Shown here: one piece after another, positions 10,301 to 18,402 of the stretch
Layout: every line of letters starts with the position of its first letter
How positions within the stretch are numbered: the stretch's first letter is position 1
Source: JBKHYJ01 sp046565505
Lineage (GTDB): Bacteria > Acidobacteriota > Blastocatellia > UBA7656
Reading direction: 5' to 3'
Length of the DNA: 50,218 bases
Assembly (NCBI GenBank): GCA_046565505.1
Contig: JBKHYJ010000011.1
Location: 1 to 50,218 of the forward strand
Position numbers and translations under genes: made by a program
The notes under the pieces: model-generated
Told to the model about the DNA's origin: nothing
Seen by the model: the letters and a program-made list of their open reading frames with translations, nothing else
The model's database searches: none

Positions 10301-12149
10301 AGCGGACGAGGCGCCGCACGCCATCGCAGTCGCATACGAGGACCAAGAATTATCCTACAGCGAGCTGAACCGCAGGGCCAATCAGCTGGCGCGTCATCTG
10401 CGCGAGTTGGAGGTCGGGCCTGACCTTGCGGTGGCAGTTTGCCTGGATCGCTCCGTCGAGATGGTGATAGGGCTTCTTGCCATACTGAAGGCGGGCGGCG
10501 CCTACGCCCCTATCGACCCGTTACATCCGACCCGGCGCGTGAGGTTGATCCTTGAGCAGCTCCGGCCCGCCGCCATCATTAGCGAACGCCGCTTCGCAGA
10601 TAAGATCGGTGACGGGCCGAAGACTGTATACCTGGACACGGATTGGCCCTCAATCGGGGCGCAGGGCGGCGACAATCTGCCGGAAGAAGTTTGCGGAGAT
10701 AACCTGGCCTACATCATCTATACGTCCGGTTCGACCGGAGCCCCGAAAGGCGTCATGATCTCCCATGAGGGGATATGCAACCGGCTCCTGTGGATGCAGG
10801 ATGCATATTGTCTGGGCGGCGACGACAGAGTATTGCAGAAGACGCCATACACTTTTGACGTATCGGTATGGGAATTCTTCTGGCCGTTGATGGCGGGTGC
10901 GCGTCTTGTTGTCGCGCGGCCAGGCGGCCACCAGGATAGCGCGTACCTGGCCGAAACGATTGCGACCCGCAAGGTCACGACGGTCCATTTTGTTCCGACC
11001 ATGCTTCAAGCATTTCTGACCAGGGGCAACGCCTCCGAGTGCGGCTCCTTGAAGCGAGTCATCTGTAGCGGCGAGGCGCTGCCCTATGATACCGAGCAGC
11101 AATTCTTCCAGAGGCTCGATTGCCGATTGCATAACTTATATGGCCCTACGGAGGCGTCGGTTGACGTTACGCATTGGACCTGTGGCGAGGATTCGGCGCG
11201 CGCCATCGTGCCCATAGGCAGGCCGATAGCCAACGCCCAGATGTACATAACGGACCAGTGGAACGTGCCGGTCCCATTGGGTATTGCCGGCGAGCTTCTC
11301 ATAGGCGGAGTGGGCCTTGCCCGCGGTTACTTCAACAGGCCGGACCTGACCGCAGAGCGATTCATCCCCGACCCCTTCGGCCCGAAAGCGGGCGGGCGCC
11401 TGTACAGAACCGGAGACCTCGCGCGCTACCTGCCCGACGGAGAGATAGAATTTCTCGGCCGCATAGATCATCAGGTCAAGATACGAGGGTTCAGGATCGA
11501 AACTGGTGAGATCGAGTTCGCGCTGTCACGGTCGCCTGACGTGCGCGAGGCGGTGGTCCTTGCCAGGGAGGCTAAGGCCGGGGACAGACGACTCGTGGCC
11601 TACGTCGTCGCTCGCGAGGGACGCAAGCCTGCCGCGAGCGAGCTCAGGAGTTTTCTCATAGAGAGCCTGCCGGATTACATGATCCCTTCGACTTTCGTGT
11701 TTTTAGAAAAGCTCCCGGTGACGCCGAATGGCAAGCTGGACCGCAGGGCGCTCCCATCGCTTGATCGAATCGATAGGAGCATCGAGCGGGAGTTCGTCGC
11801 GCCGAGCTCGGACCTGGAGAAGATCATCGCGGACGTTTGGCAGGAAGTCTTGGGGCCGAGCCGCGTCGGCGTTTACGATAATTTCTTCGAGCTGGGAGGC
11901 CACTCCCTGTTAGCCACTCAGGTGACGTCCAGGCTCCAAAAGCTTCTACAGCTAAAAATCCCTTTGAGTGTCGTGTTTGAAGCCCCGACCATCTCCCAGT
12001 TGGCAGGTCGAATTTTCCCCCAATACGTCGCCCGACAAAATGATGAGGAAAAAGAGATGATGCTGCGGTTATTATCCGAGGTCGAAACCCTATCGGATGG
12101 CGAAGTGGATGACCTGCTACTCGGCCGTGAAGATCACGCAGGCATTTAA
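7383..12149 (+). CDS. NRPS, C-C-A(Ser)-T
   Basis: This 1588-residue synthetase starts with GTG at 7383, a few bases after AGAGGTGA. The first condensation domain (about 50-490) has LSFGQERLWFLEQ and HHIISDGW. A second condensation-like domain follows directly (about 520-930) with no A or T domain between; its active motif is HHVVADVW (His651, His652, Asp656), so the usual Gly is Val. The adenylation domain (about 940-1450, YTSGSTGAPKG near 1113) gives the code D-V-W-H-I-S-L-V-D-K, close to known serine codes. A carrier domain with LGGHSLLA (about 1500-1510) ends the module. The protein should load Ser onto its phosphopantetheine arm. The tandem C domains are unusual; the extra one could dehydrate the Ser residue, act on its amine, or be structural. 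It precedes the diiron oxygenase gene by 60 bp, so the genes are probably co-transcribed. Confidence 0.93.
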   Translation: MKDRRAPGGAIKLSALEQALLDCLLEEEGVDVQYGPKPILGAQRPPGRLPLSFGQERLWFLEQLIPGTAAYHIPEAFLIKGTLNVALLEHAFNEIVRRHEVLRTTFNAVSGLPAQNILKSLKLSLPLIDLRSVGDSQRDGHILRLASEQARRPFDLERGPLLRPVLAQVEDDTYVLFITMHHIISDGWSLNLMTEEIGAIYGAFVEGRPASLPPLPVQYADFAIWERESMRDDLMKAQMDYWRRKLGDNLPPLDLQTDHPRPPVQTLKGAFKLFSLSPSLAGRINALCVEEGTTLFLALISAFSAVLHRCSRQEDFTVGTPVANRNHDETKQLIGFFVNSLILRLDFGGNPTYREVLRRVTQVALEGYDNQDLPFDKLVEALQLERDLSRAPLHQAIFAIQNSPRGAISLPGMTMSPLRLEVELAASRSDLSLFVWDESDGLGGALEYSTDLFKPATIERFIEFFKAVLEDMVANLDRPILRLPPLIESAAGNAGAEEKHMTSGSGAGLQEAMDLVYEQSNMTENQLLFWFSKKIQPDVRLYFERVTGCFDIKGQIDVELFQMAFQKLVDDSDALRSVICEVDGLPQRKVKDSMPATPVYEDFSGFADPYALARGWIDERSRNALDLSERLFDCSLLKIGPARFLCCLDIHHVVADVWSAAIMVRAISRYYALSGGGAPEDVRPSPPYQDYVDYDRQHRRSEKYRKAEAYWSAKLSEPVSLCDFYSPAPFGQSTRTERVSRDIGRGRTRTLKEITNQERLLSPAIVLAAALLCYLHRIQGERTLRIGSPFANRTDAFKNTIGLFISVCPLQVDIDDSDTLLEAAIKFQAETIRSARHQHYPVRNPAEDKVYNVYFNYQNASFAEFCGFPAEFDMIHSGHSNDTLTLQVQDFNDRECLVLEFDFKVDSFDQEQRSRSVDYYLRILDAFLQDRNRPLHSVDILSSEERSQVLVEFNQTGKTYAPGSTLHRLIERRADEAPHAIAVAYEDQELSYSELNRRANQLARHLRELEVGPDLAVAVCLDRSVEMVIGLLAILKAGGAYAPIDPLHPTRRVRLILEQLRPAAIISERRFADKIGDGPKTVYLDTDWPSIGAQGGDNLPEEVCGDNLAYIIYTSGSTGAPKGVMISHEGICNRLLWMQDAYCLGGDDRVLQKTPYTFDVSVWEFFWPLMAGARLVVARPGGHQDSAYLAETIATRKVTTVHFVPTMLQAFLTRGNASECGSLKRVICSGEALPYDTEQQFFQRLDCRLHNLYGPTEASVDVTHWTCGEDSARAIVPIGRPIANAQMYITDQWNVPVPLGIAGELLIGGVGLARGYFNRPDLTAERFIPDPFGPKAGGRLYRTGDLARYLPDGEIEFLGRIDHQVKIRGFRIETGEIEFALSRSPDVREAVVLAREAKAGDRRLVAYVVAREGRKPAASELRSFLIESLPDYMIPSTFVFLEKLPVTPNGKLDRRALPSLDRIDRSIEREFVAPSSDLEKIIADVWQEVLGPSRVGVYDNFFELGGHSLLATQVTSRLQKLLQLKIPLSVVFEAPTISQLAGRIFPQYVARQNDEEKEMMLRLLSEVETLSDGEVDDLLLGREDHAGI

Positions 12150-12209
12150 GAGATTGTTTCTAATCGCGGGGCCCTGACCTCTAATTTTCAAGCGCGGGAG
12201 AAGCAAGCA

Positions 12210-13094
12210 ATGAGCGGTCCGACAAAAACCTCTGACGGCGTAACTCAGACCTTGAGCAGAATGGTCGAGTTATCCGTCGATACATATTACAACCCTTACA
12301 AGACGTTTGATTGGCCCGAAGCGCTGAGTGAGGACCAGTGGTGGATGTCGCCAGACCTCACCAGCACGCATGACACGGAGCTCTCCAAATCGCTCAGCCC
12401 CCGGCAAAAGATGGCCTTGAGCAAGTGGGAGAGCATTAACTTTTATGGGCTGATCGTCTATGGCATCCGCGAGCTGATGTTGGAGGTAGCCAGGCGCATC
12501 TACGCGCCGGGATTTGAATTCGCCTCAGAGTATTTCCACCACTTCCTGGGCGAAGAGAATGGACACATGTGGTTCTTCGCGAAGTTCTGCCTGAAATATG
12601 GCTCGAAGCTCTACCCGGACAAGCGGGTCAAAACGTCTGCGCCGGCCGAGCCTGACATAGAGGCGTTCGTCGTCTTCTCTCGCATATTGATTTTTGAAGA
12701 GCTGGGAGACTATTTCAACATACGCATGGGCAAAGACGAGTCGCTCGCCCCGATCATCAGAGACCTCAACAACGTGCATCACCAGGACGAGTCCAGGCAC
12801 ATCGCGTTCGGCCGGCAGGTGGTCAAACAATTGTACGGGCAGATCAGCGATAGGTACGCGCCGGAGAAGCTGGCGGAACACCAGGACGGGCTGAAAGCTT
12901 ACATGAACCTATGCATACAGAATTTGTACAACCCTTCTGTTTATAAAGACGCGGGCCTTGCCGAGCCGTATAAGTTTAGAAGACAGGTTCTTCAAGACCC
13001 CGCGCGGAGGCCGTATCACCGGCAGGTTCTAAAGCGGACCACGGAATTCTTCTTGAAGAATAATATTTTACAAGGAGAGGATTTCATATCGTGA
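12210..13094 (+). CDS. AurF-type diiron oxygenase (N-oxygenase family)
   Basis: The 294-residue protein carries all seven iron ligands expected for AurF-like enzymes: Glu74 (KWESINFYG), Glu116 and His119 (GEENGH), Glu163 or Glu164 (IFEELGDYF), and His190, Glu194 and His197 (HHQDESRH). AurF and CmlI oxidise aryl amines to nitro groups, and relatives oxidise other amines or carrier-bound substrates. GGGAGAAG precedes the ATG. The stop overlaps the start of the carrier-protein gene (GTGA), which argues for translational coupling and suggests the substrate is held on that carrier or on a nearby NRPS module. It is soluble and cytoplasmic. Whether it does N-oxygenation or C-hydroxylation cannot be told from sequence alone. 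Confidence 0.85.
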   Translation: MSGPTKTSDGVTQTLSRMVELSVDTYYNPYKTFDWPEALSEDQWWMSPDLTSTHDTELSKSLSPRQKMALSKWESINFYGLIVYGIRELMLEVARRIYAPGFEFASEYFHHFLGEENGHMWFFAKFCLKYGSKLYPDKRVKTSAPAEPDIEAFVVFSRILIFEELGDYFNIRMGKDESLAPIIRDLNNVHHQDESRHIAFGRQVVKQLYGQISDRYAPEKLAEHQDGLKAYMNLCIQNLYNPSVYKDAGLAEPYKFRRQVLQDPARRPYHRQVLKRTTEFFLKNNILQGEDFIS

Positions 13095-13336
13095 GCCGAA
13101 CCAAATCAGCCCAGGTCATGCAAGTGGAGCAATGGCTGCTCTCAATTAATCCCGGCCTGACGGATATTGACTTCGACCTGGACCTCATCGACAACAGGGT
13201 GATTGATTCCGTCAGGTTCATGGAGCTCCTTTTCTTCCTGGAAGAACTCGTCGGGCGCGAGATCGAGTTCGACGGGCAGTCGCTCGGCTCATTCCGCACG
13301 CTCCGGGCGATTGAGAAAGATATAATCTGCGGCTAA
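13091..13336 (+). CDS. Stand-alone acyl/peptidyl carrier protein
   Basis: An 81-residue acidic protein with the helix-II phosphopantetheine site NRVIDSVRFMELL (Ser40) followed by FFLEELVGREIEF, as in small free-standing carrier proteins of biosynthetic clusters. It begins with GTG inside the stop codon of the oxygenase gene, a 4-base overlap that implies coupled translation. It probably carries an amino acid or acyl group for the neighbouring diiron oxygenase, or presents a unit to a C domain. No dedicated stand-alone loading enzyme is seen, so loading may be by one of the A domains or by an enzyme outside the window. Confidence 0.82.
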   Translation: MSRTKSAQVMQVEQWLLSINPGLTDIDFDLDLIDNRVIDSVRFMELLFFLEELVGREIEFDGQSLGSFRTLRAIEKDIICG

Positions 13337-13500
13337 TCTGATGACTCGCCGGCCGGCTCGCGAGCGCCCTCGTGATCGTGCGTCTGCTCGCGCGTCACTT
13401 GCGCCTTGTGATAACCGCCCGGACCTGCTCTCAACGATCAACTGTCGAGCCCATCAAAAAATTTCTGTGACGCGGCCCGTGTCATGGCTGGACCAATAGT

Positions 13501-16500
13501 ATGAGTGATATTCTTTCGCGCCTCGCGGCGCTTCCGCCTAAGAAGCGCGACCTCCTTCTGAAAAAGCTAGAGCAGGGGGCGAATGGCTCCTCCGCGCCGC
13601 AACCGATTACCCGCAGGGCGGATGGCTCAGGCAGGTATCCGCTCTCATTCGGGCAATACAGGATGTGGTTCTTTGACCAGTTGGAGCCCGGAAGCTCCCG
13701 CTATAACGTGCCCGAAGCCATACGAATCAAAGGGCCGCTCGACACGGTCGCATTCGGGCGGAGTATCAATGAGCTGATCCGCCGGCATGAGGTGTTGCGA
13801 ACCACATTCAGCAGTGTGGGGGGTGAGCCCGTTCAGATCGTCGCGCCTTCGCTAACGTTGGGGCTTCCTCTCGTTGACCTGACGGCCGTTGACGAGGGCG
13901 AGAGGGAGGCTTTAATGCTGCGCATCGCCGTGGAAGAGGGGCAGGCCCCCTTCACGCTCTCGCGCGGCCCGCTGTTGCGGCCCACGATGATACAGATGAG
14001 CGATCAAGAGTTCGTTTTCTTGCTGACTAATCATCACATTATCTCTGACAGGTGGTCGCGCAATCTGCTGATATTTGAGCTGCTGGAAATCTATAAGGCA
14101 TTCTCGAAGGGCCTGCCGAGCCCCCTGCCTGACCCGCCGCTTCAGTACGCGGATTATTCCATATGGCAACGAGAGTATTTGCGGGGCGAGGTCCTTGAAG
14201 ACCTGCTGTCCTACTGGAAGAAACGGCTCGGCGGCGGTCTCAGCATGCTCGAAATCCCAGCGGACAGGCCTAGGCCCGCCGTTCGCACGTACCGCGGCGA
14301 TATGCGGAACAGCTTTTCCGGTAAAAGGCTCGGCGACGCTACGAGAGAGCTTTATCAGGGCGAAGGCGCGACGTTATACATGGCGATGCTCGCCGTGTGG
14401 ACCACACTGCTGCACCGCTACACGGGCCAAGTGGACATAATCGTCGGCCTCCCCATCGCAAACCGCAACAGGCCCGAGTTAGAAAAGACTATTGGCTTCT
14501 TCGTCAACACGCTCGCCATCAGGGCCGACCTCTCCGGCGACCCCACATTTCGAGAACTGCTGCGGCGCATAAGAACTGTCACGCTGGAGGCGTACGCGCA
14601 TCAAGACCTGCCATTTGAAAAGGTGGTCGAAGAACTCAATATCGAGCGGGACCTGAGCTACAACCCTTTGTTTCAAGTCTCCCTGAATCTACAGAATCAG
14701 CCCTTGCCGAAAATAAAAGTGGATGACCTGGTGCTGAGCTTGATAGAGCCGGCCTGGGGGCTGTCCGTGTTTGATATGACGCTCTACGTCTGGGAGTCGC
14801 TCGAATGGGAGTCGCCCGAGGGCGGGCTCACGACGACCATAATTTTCAACGCGGACCTGTTCGACCCTGCCAGGGTAGAGCGCGCGCTCGGGCACATCAG
14901 GGTGCTGCTTGAAGCCGCCACGTCCGACCCCGACCGCCGGTTGTCGGAGATTTGTATACTCACAAAAGAAGAGCGCGAACAGATAGAGCTTTGGAACGAC
15001 ACCGAAATTCCTTACGCCGCCGACTCTTGCATCCATACTCTTTTCGAGGCCCAGGCCCATGCGACCCCGGAAGCGGCGGCGGTGATTTTTGATGCCGTTC
15101 AATTGACTTATGGGGAGTTGAACCGCCGGGCCAATCAGGTTGCGCGCTATCTCATGAGGCGCGGGGCCGGGCCCGAGTCGCGCGTCGGGCTATTGCTAGA
15201 CCGCTCCGTCGAGATGATCGTGGGCCTCCTGGGCATATTAAAAGCAGGCGCGGCATACGTACCCATAGACGGCGCTTACCCGGAAGCGCGCATACGGCAT
15301 ATTCTGCGAGACGCCGGGGTGGGTACGCTGCTAACGTCGCGGTCGCTAATTACCGGTTATGAACTGAACGGAATTGATGCCGTTCTGACGGACTCATGCT
15401 CGGAGGAAATTTCAAAAGAAAGCGGGGAGAACCCCGACGCGCGTGTTACGGCTCAGAATCTCGCCTACGTCATCTACACGTCCGGTTCGACCGGCGAACC
15501 AAAGGGCGCGATGATTGAACACAGGTCGCTCGCCAATCTGTCGCTGGCGCTCCGTCTAGCCATTGACTCCTATGGCAAAGGGTCTCGGCTCCGCGTGGGG
15601 CTGAACGGGCCTCTAGCCTTTGACACATCCGTTAAACAGATAGCGCAACTGCTGCGCGGCCATACGCTCGTCATCGTGCCGCAGGAGGTCCGCCTTGACG
15701 GGGCGGCCCTCTTGTCATTCATTAGAGGGAACAGGCTTGACGTGATCGACTGCACTCCCGTTCAGGTGGGGTTGATGATTGACGCCGGGCTGCTCGAAAG
15801 CGCGCCGCAGGTCCCGATTACCCTGCTCGTCGGCGGCGAGGCTATAGACCAATCCACCTGGTCGGCGTTGGTCGAGAATGAATCGGCATCCTTTTATAAT
15901 CTCTACGGGCCGACCGAATGCGCCGTGGACGCCACGGTCTGCCGCATAGATAAGGGGGCGGCCCGGCAGGTCATCGGCCGGCCGATCGCCAATGTAATAA
16001 TCCACCTGCTGGACTCCTCTATGCGGCCGGTCCCCATCGGGGTCAACGGCGAGCTGTACATCGGGGGGGCGGGCGTCGGCAGGGGCTACCTCAATTCCCC
16101 CGAATTGACGGCGGAGAAATTCCTGCCCGACCCATTCGCGAAAATACCGGGCGCGAGGCTCTACAGGTCCGGGGACGTTGGCCGCTACCATGATGATGGC
16201 AATATCGAATTCGTCAGGCGCATCGACCAGCAAGTGAAGCTTCGTGGCTTCCGAATAGAGCTGGGGGAGATTGAGACTGCCTTATGCCGGCACGGGTCGG
16301 TTAAGGAGGCCGTCGCCATTATCAGGGAAGACTCGCCGGGCAACAAGCGGCTAGTCGCCTACGTCGTCCCTTCGCCGGGCGAGTCGCCGGATGGGAGCGA
16401 GTTGAGAAACTTCTTGAAAGGGAACCTGCCGGACTTCATGCTGCCAGCCGCATTCGTCACACTTGACGCGCTGCCCTTGACTGCGAATGGCAAGATCGAT

Positions 16501-16836
16501 CATCTTTCACTCCCCGGCCCGGCCACCGGCAGGTTTGAAAAGGGAAGCGGCTACGTCGAGCCGCGTAATGAGATCGAAGAGATTCTGGCGGAGATATGGG
16601 CGTCGGTACTGGGCATAGATCAGGTGGGCGTCCATAATGATTTCTTCGACCTCGGCGGCCATTCCCTGAACGCCACGCAGGTCATCGCGAGGATTTACAA
16701 CGCGTTTGAGATTCAGCTACCCCTGCGCGCCCTGTTCGCCAACAGGACCATATCAGAGCTGGCCCTCGCGATTGAGGAAGCAATGATAAGGGAGATCGCT
16801 CAGGTCGCCGACGAAGATGCCGAGCGCATGCTATGA
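13501..16836 (+). CDS. NRPS, C-A(Glu-like)-T
   Basis: The 1111-residue one-module synthetase has a condensation domain (about 40-470) whose motif reads HHIISDRW: His178, His179 and Asp183 are present but the usual Gly is Arg184. The adenylation domain (about 500-1000, YTSGSTGEPKG near 660) gives the code D-T-K-D-L-G-L-V-D-K, close to published Glu codes such as DAKDLGVVDK; Gln is the main alternative. The carrier domain DLGGHSLNATQ lies near 1050-1060. There is no epimerase, methyltransferase or thioesterase domain. The ATG at 13501 has no strong ribosome binding site. The decarboxylase gene begins 3 bases after the stop, so these genes form one transcript. The A domain closely resembles that of the NRPS at 19773, which suggests module duplication. 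Confidence 0.92.
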   Translation: MSDILSRLAALPPKKRDLLLKKLEQGANGSSAPQPITRRADGSGRYPLSFGQYRMWFFDQLEPGSSRYNVPEAIRIKGPLDTVAFGRSINELIRRHEVLRTTFSSVGGEPVQIVAPSLTLGLPLVDLTAVDEGEREALMLRIAVEEGQAPFTLSRGPLLRPTMIQMSDQEFVFLLTNHHIISDRWSRNLLIFELLEIYKAFSKGLPSPLPDPPLQYADYSIWQREYLRGEVLEDLLSYWKKRLGGGLSMLEIPADRPRPAVRTYRGDMRNSFSGKRLGDATRELYQGEGATLYMAMLAVWTTLLHRYTGQVDIIVGLPIANRNRPELEKTIGFFVNTLAIRADLSGDPTFRELLRRIRTVTLEAYAHQDLPFEKVVEELNIERDLSYNPLFQVSLNLQNQPLPKIKVDDLVLSLIEPAWGLSVFDMTLYVWESLEWESPEGGLTTTIIFNADLFDPARVERALGHIRVLLEAATSDPDRRLSEICILTKEEREQIELWNDTEIPYAADSCIHTLFEAQAHATPEAAAVIFDAVQLTYGELNRRANQVARYLMRRGAGPESRVGLLLDRSVEMIVGLLGILKAGAAYVPIDGAYPEARIRHILRDAGVGTLLTSRSLITGYELNGIDAVLTDSCSEEISKESGENPDARVTAQNLAYVIYTSGSTGEPKGAMIEHRSLANLSLALRLAIDSYGKGSRLRVGLNGPLAFDTSVKQIAQLLRGHTLVIVPQEVRLDGAALLSFIRGNRLDVIDCTPVQVGLMIDAGLLESAPQVPITLLVGGEAIDQSTWSALVENESASFYNLYGPTECAVDATVCRIDKGAARQVIGRPIANVIIHLLDSSMRPVPIGVNGELYIGGAGVGRGYLNSPELTAEKFLPDPFAKIPGARLYRSGDVGRYHDDGNIEFVRRIDQQVKLRGFRIELGEIETALCRHGSVKEAVAIIREDSPGNKRLVAYVVPSPGESPDGSELRNFLKGNLPDFMLPAAFVTLDALPLTANGKIDHLSLPGPATGRFEKGSGYVEPRNEIEEILAEIWASVLGIDQVGVHNDFFDLGGHSLNATQVIARIYNAFEIQLPLRALFANRTISELALAIEEAMIREIAQVADEDAERML

Positions 16837-16839
16837 AGA

Positions 16840-18336
16840 GTGCAAACAGACATGTGTGATTTCAGCAAAGAGCCGTTGAGCCAGACATCATTGCCTCGCT
16901 CCGCCTTCATCGACCCGGAAGGCTCGAACTACGACGAGATTCAAAAGCTGGCGGGCCAGGTGCTGGACCTCGTGCTGTCAGCGGCGGCCGGCGCGGGCGC
17001 TCGCTCGCCCCTCCCGGAGCCGCCTGATCTTTCCGGCATAGACGATATACCCTCAAGCGGTGCCCCCTGGCCGGCGATATTAGAAGACCTCAAGGCGATA
17101 ATATCGTCTTCGATGAATGCGGCGCATCCGGGTTACGTGGGGCACATGGATTCGACGCCGACGACCATGTCGATACTGGCCGGGCTGGTCACGTCGGCGC
17201 TTAATAACAACATGCTGTCGGTGGAAATGTCGCCCGTGTTTTCGCGGCTTGAGAAGTTATTGATGAAGCAGATCGCGCGGCTCTTCGGCCTGGGAGAGCG
17301 GGCGACAGGCGTACTGCTCAGCGGAGGGACGCTCGCGAACTTGCAGGCGCTAACGCTTGCGCGCAACATGTCATTCCCCTGTTTTGAGAATGGCCTGTCA
17401 GACATGCGCGGCAGGCCTGTCGTCTTTGCGTCGGAAGCCGCGCACGTCTCAATTCAGAAGGCGGCGATGATAACAGGTCTTGGGAAGTCCGCGGTCATTT
17501 CCGTCGCCGCCAACTCCGATTCGCGGATGGACCCTCGCCGCCTATCGGAAGAGATCAGGCGGGCGGAGCAATCGGGCGCTAGACCTTTTTGTGTCGTCGC
17601 CACGGCGGGAACAACAACGACAGGCAGCGTAGACCCTTTGCTCGAAGTATCGAAGATAGCGAAGGAGCGCGGGCTCTGGTTCCACGTTGACGCGGCTTAC
17701 GCGGGGGCCCTGATTTTCTCCCGGCGGCGGCGTCACAAATTGGCGGGCATAGAGGCGGCGGACTCGGTCACCTTCAACCCGCAGAAATGGATGTACGTCG
17801 CCAAGACCTGCGCGATTCTTTTGGTAAGTGATGAATCCGTCCTGCAAGATGGCTTCAGGGTCGGCGCGCCCTACATGGGCGAATCGCCCGATCTTATTAA
17901 CCTGGGTGAAATAAGCGTCCAGGGCACGCGCCATGCCGATGTGCTGAAATTGTGGCTTTCTCTGCGCCACCTCGGGTCCCTCGGCTACGCCCAGTTGATA
18001 GATAGGGCTTTCGGCCTCGCCGACTATTTCACACGGAGAGTAAAGGAGCGGCCTTTCCTTGAGATGACGGGCACACCGCAACTCAACATTGTTTGCTTCC
18101 GCGCGGTCCCGGAACAGGCGGCCGCTGATAGAATCGACGACTGCAATGCCCGGCTGCAAGCCTTTCTTCTGCGGGAAGGCAACACGTTTCTTTCGCTACC
18201 ACTTTATCGAGGAAATCGCTGGCTGCGTGCTGTATTGCTGAACCCCCACACTGATGAAAAGACGATTGACGGGGTGTTCGACCATATAGACGCATTCATC
18301 AGCACCTACGCCGACCTCGACCCGGCTGACCGTTAG
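16840..18336 (+). CDS. PLP-dependent amino acid decarboxylase (group II)
   Basis: The 498-residue protein belongs to the group II decarboxylases (aromatic amino acid, glutamate and diaminobutyrate decarboxylase type). Visible motifs are HPGYVGHMDS near the N-terminal quarter, TAGTTTTGSVDP, HVDAAYAG (cofactor Asp) and NPQKWMY with the PLP lysine; the position before Lys is Gln instead of the usual His. It would remove the alpha-carboxylate of an amino acid or of a related intermediate, giving an amine. The GTG start at 16840 lies 3 bases past the previous stop; an ATG at 16852 is an alternative. Its place between NRPS genes suggests it makes an amine building block, possibly the nucleophile for the terminal C domain of the NRPS at 19773. 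Substrate is not predictable by eye. Confidence 0.87.
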   Translation: MQTDMCDFSKEPLSQTSLPRSAFIDPEGSNYDEIQKLAGQVLDLVLSAAAGAGARSPLPEPPDLSGIDDIPSSGAPWPAILEDLKAIISSSMNAAHPGYVGHMDSTPTTMSILAGLVTSALNNNMLSVEMSPVFSRLEKLLMKQIARLFGLGERATGVLLSGGTLANLQALTLARNMSFPCFENGLSDMRGRPVVFASEAAHVSIQKAAMITGLGKSAVISVAANSDSRMDPRRLSEEIRRAEQSGARPFCVVATAGTTTTGSVDPLLEVSKIAKERGLWFHVDAAYAGALIFSRRRRHKLAGIEAADSVTFNPQKWMYVAKTCAILLVSDESVLQDGFRVGAPYMGESPDLINLGEISVQGTRHADVLKLWLSLRHLGSLGYAQLIDRAFGLADYFTRRVKERPFLEMTGTPQLNIVCFRAVPEQAAADRIDDCNARLQAFLLREGNTFLSLPLYRGNRWLRAVLLNPHTDEKTIDGVFDHIDAFISTYADLDPADR

Positions 18337-18402
18337 GGTAAAGCCGGCTCGCAGAGGCTCTCCCTCCCTGACATCCATTCATAAGCGAATCGGCACACAA
18401 CT

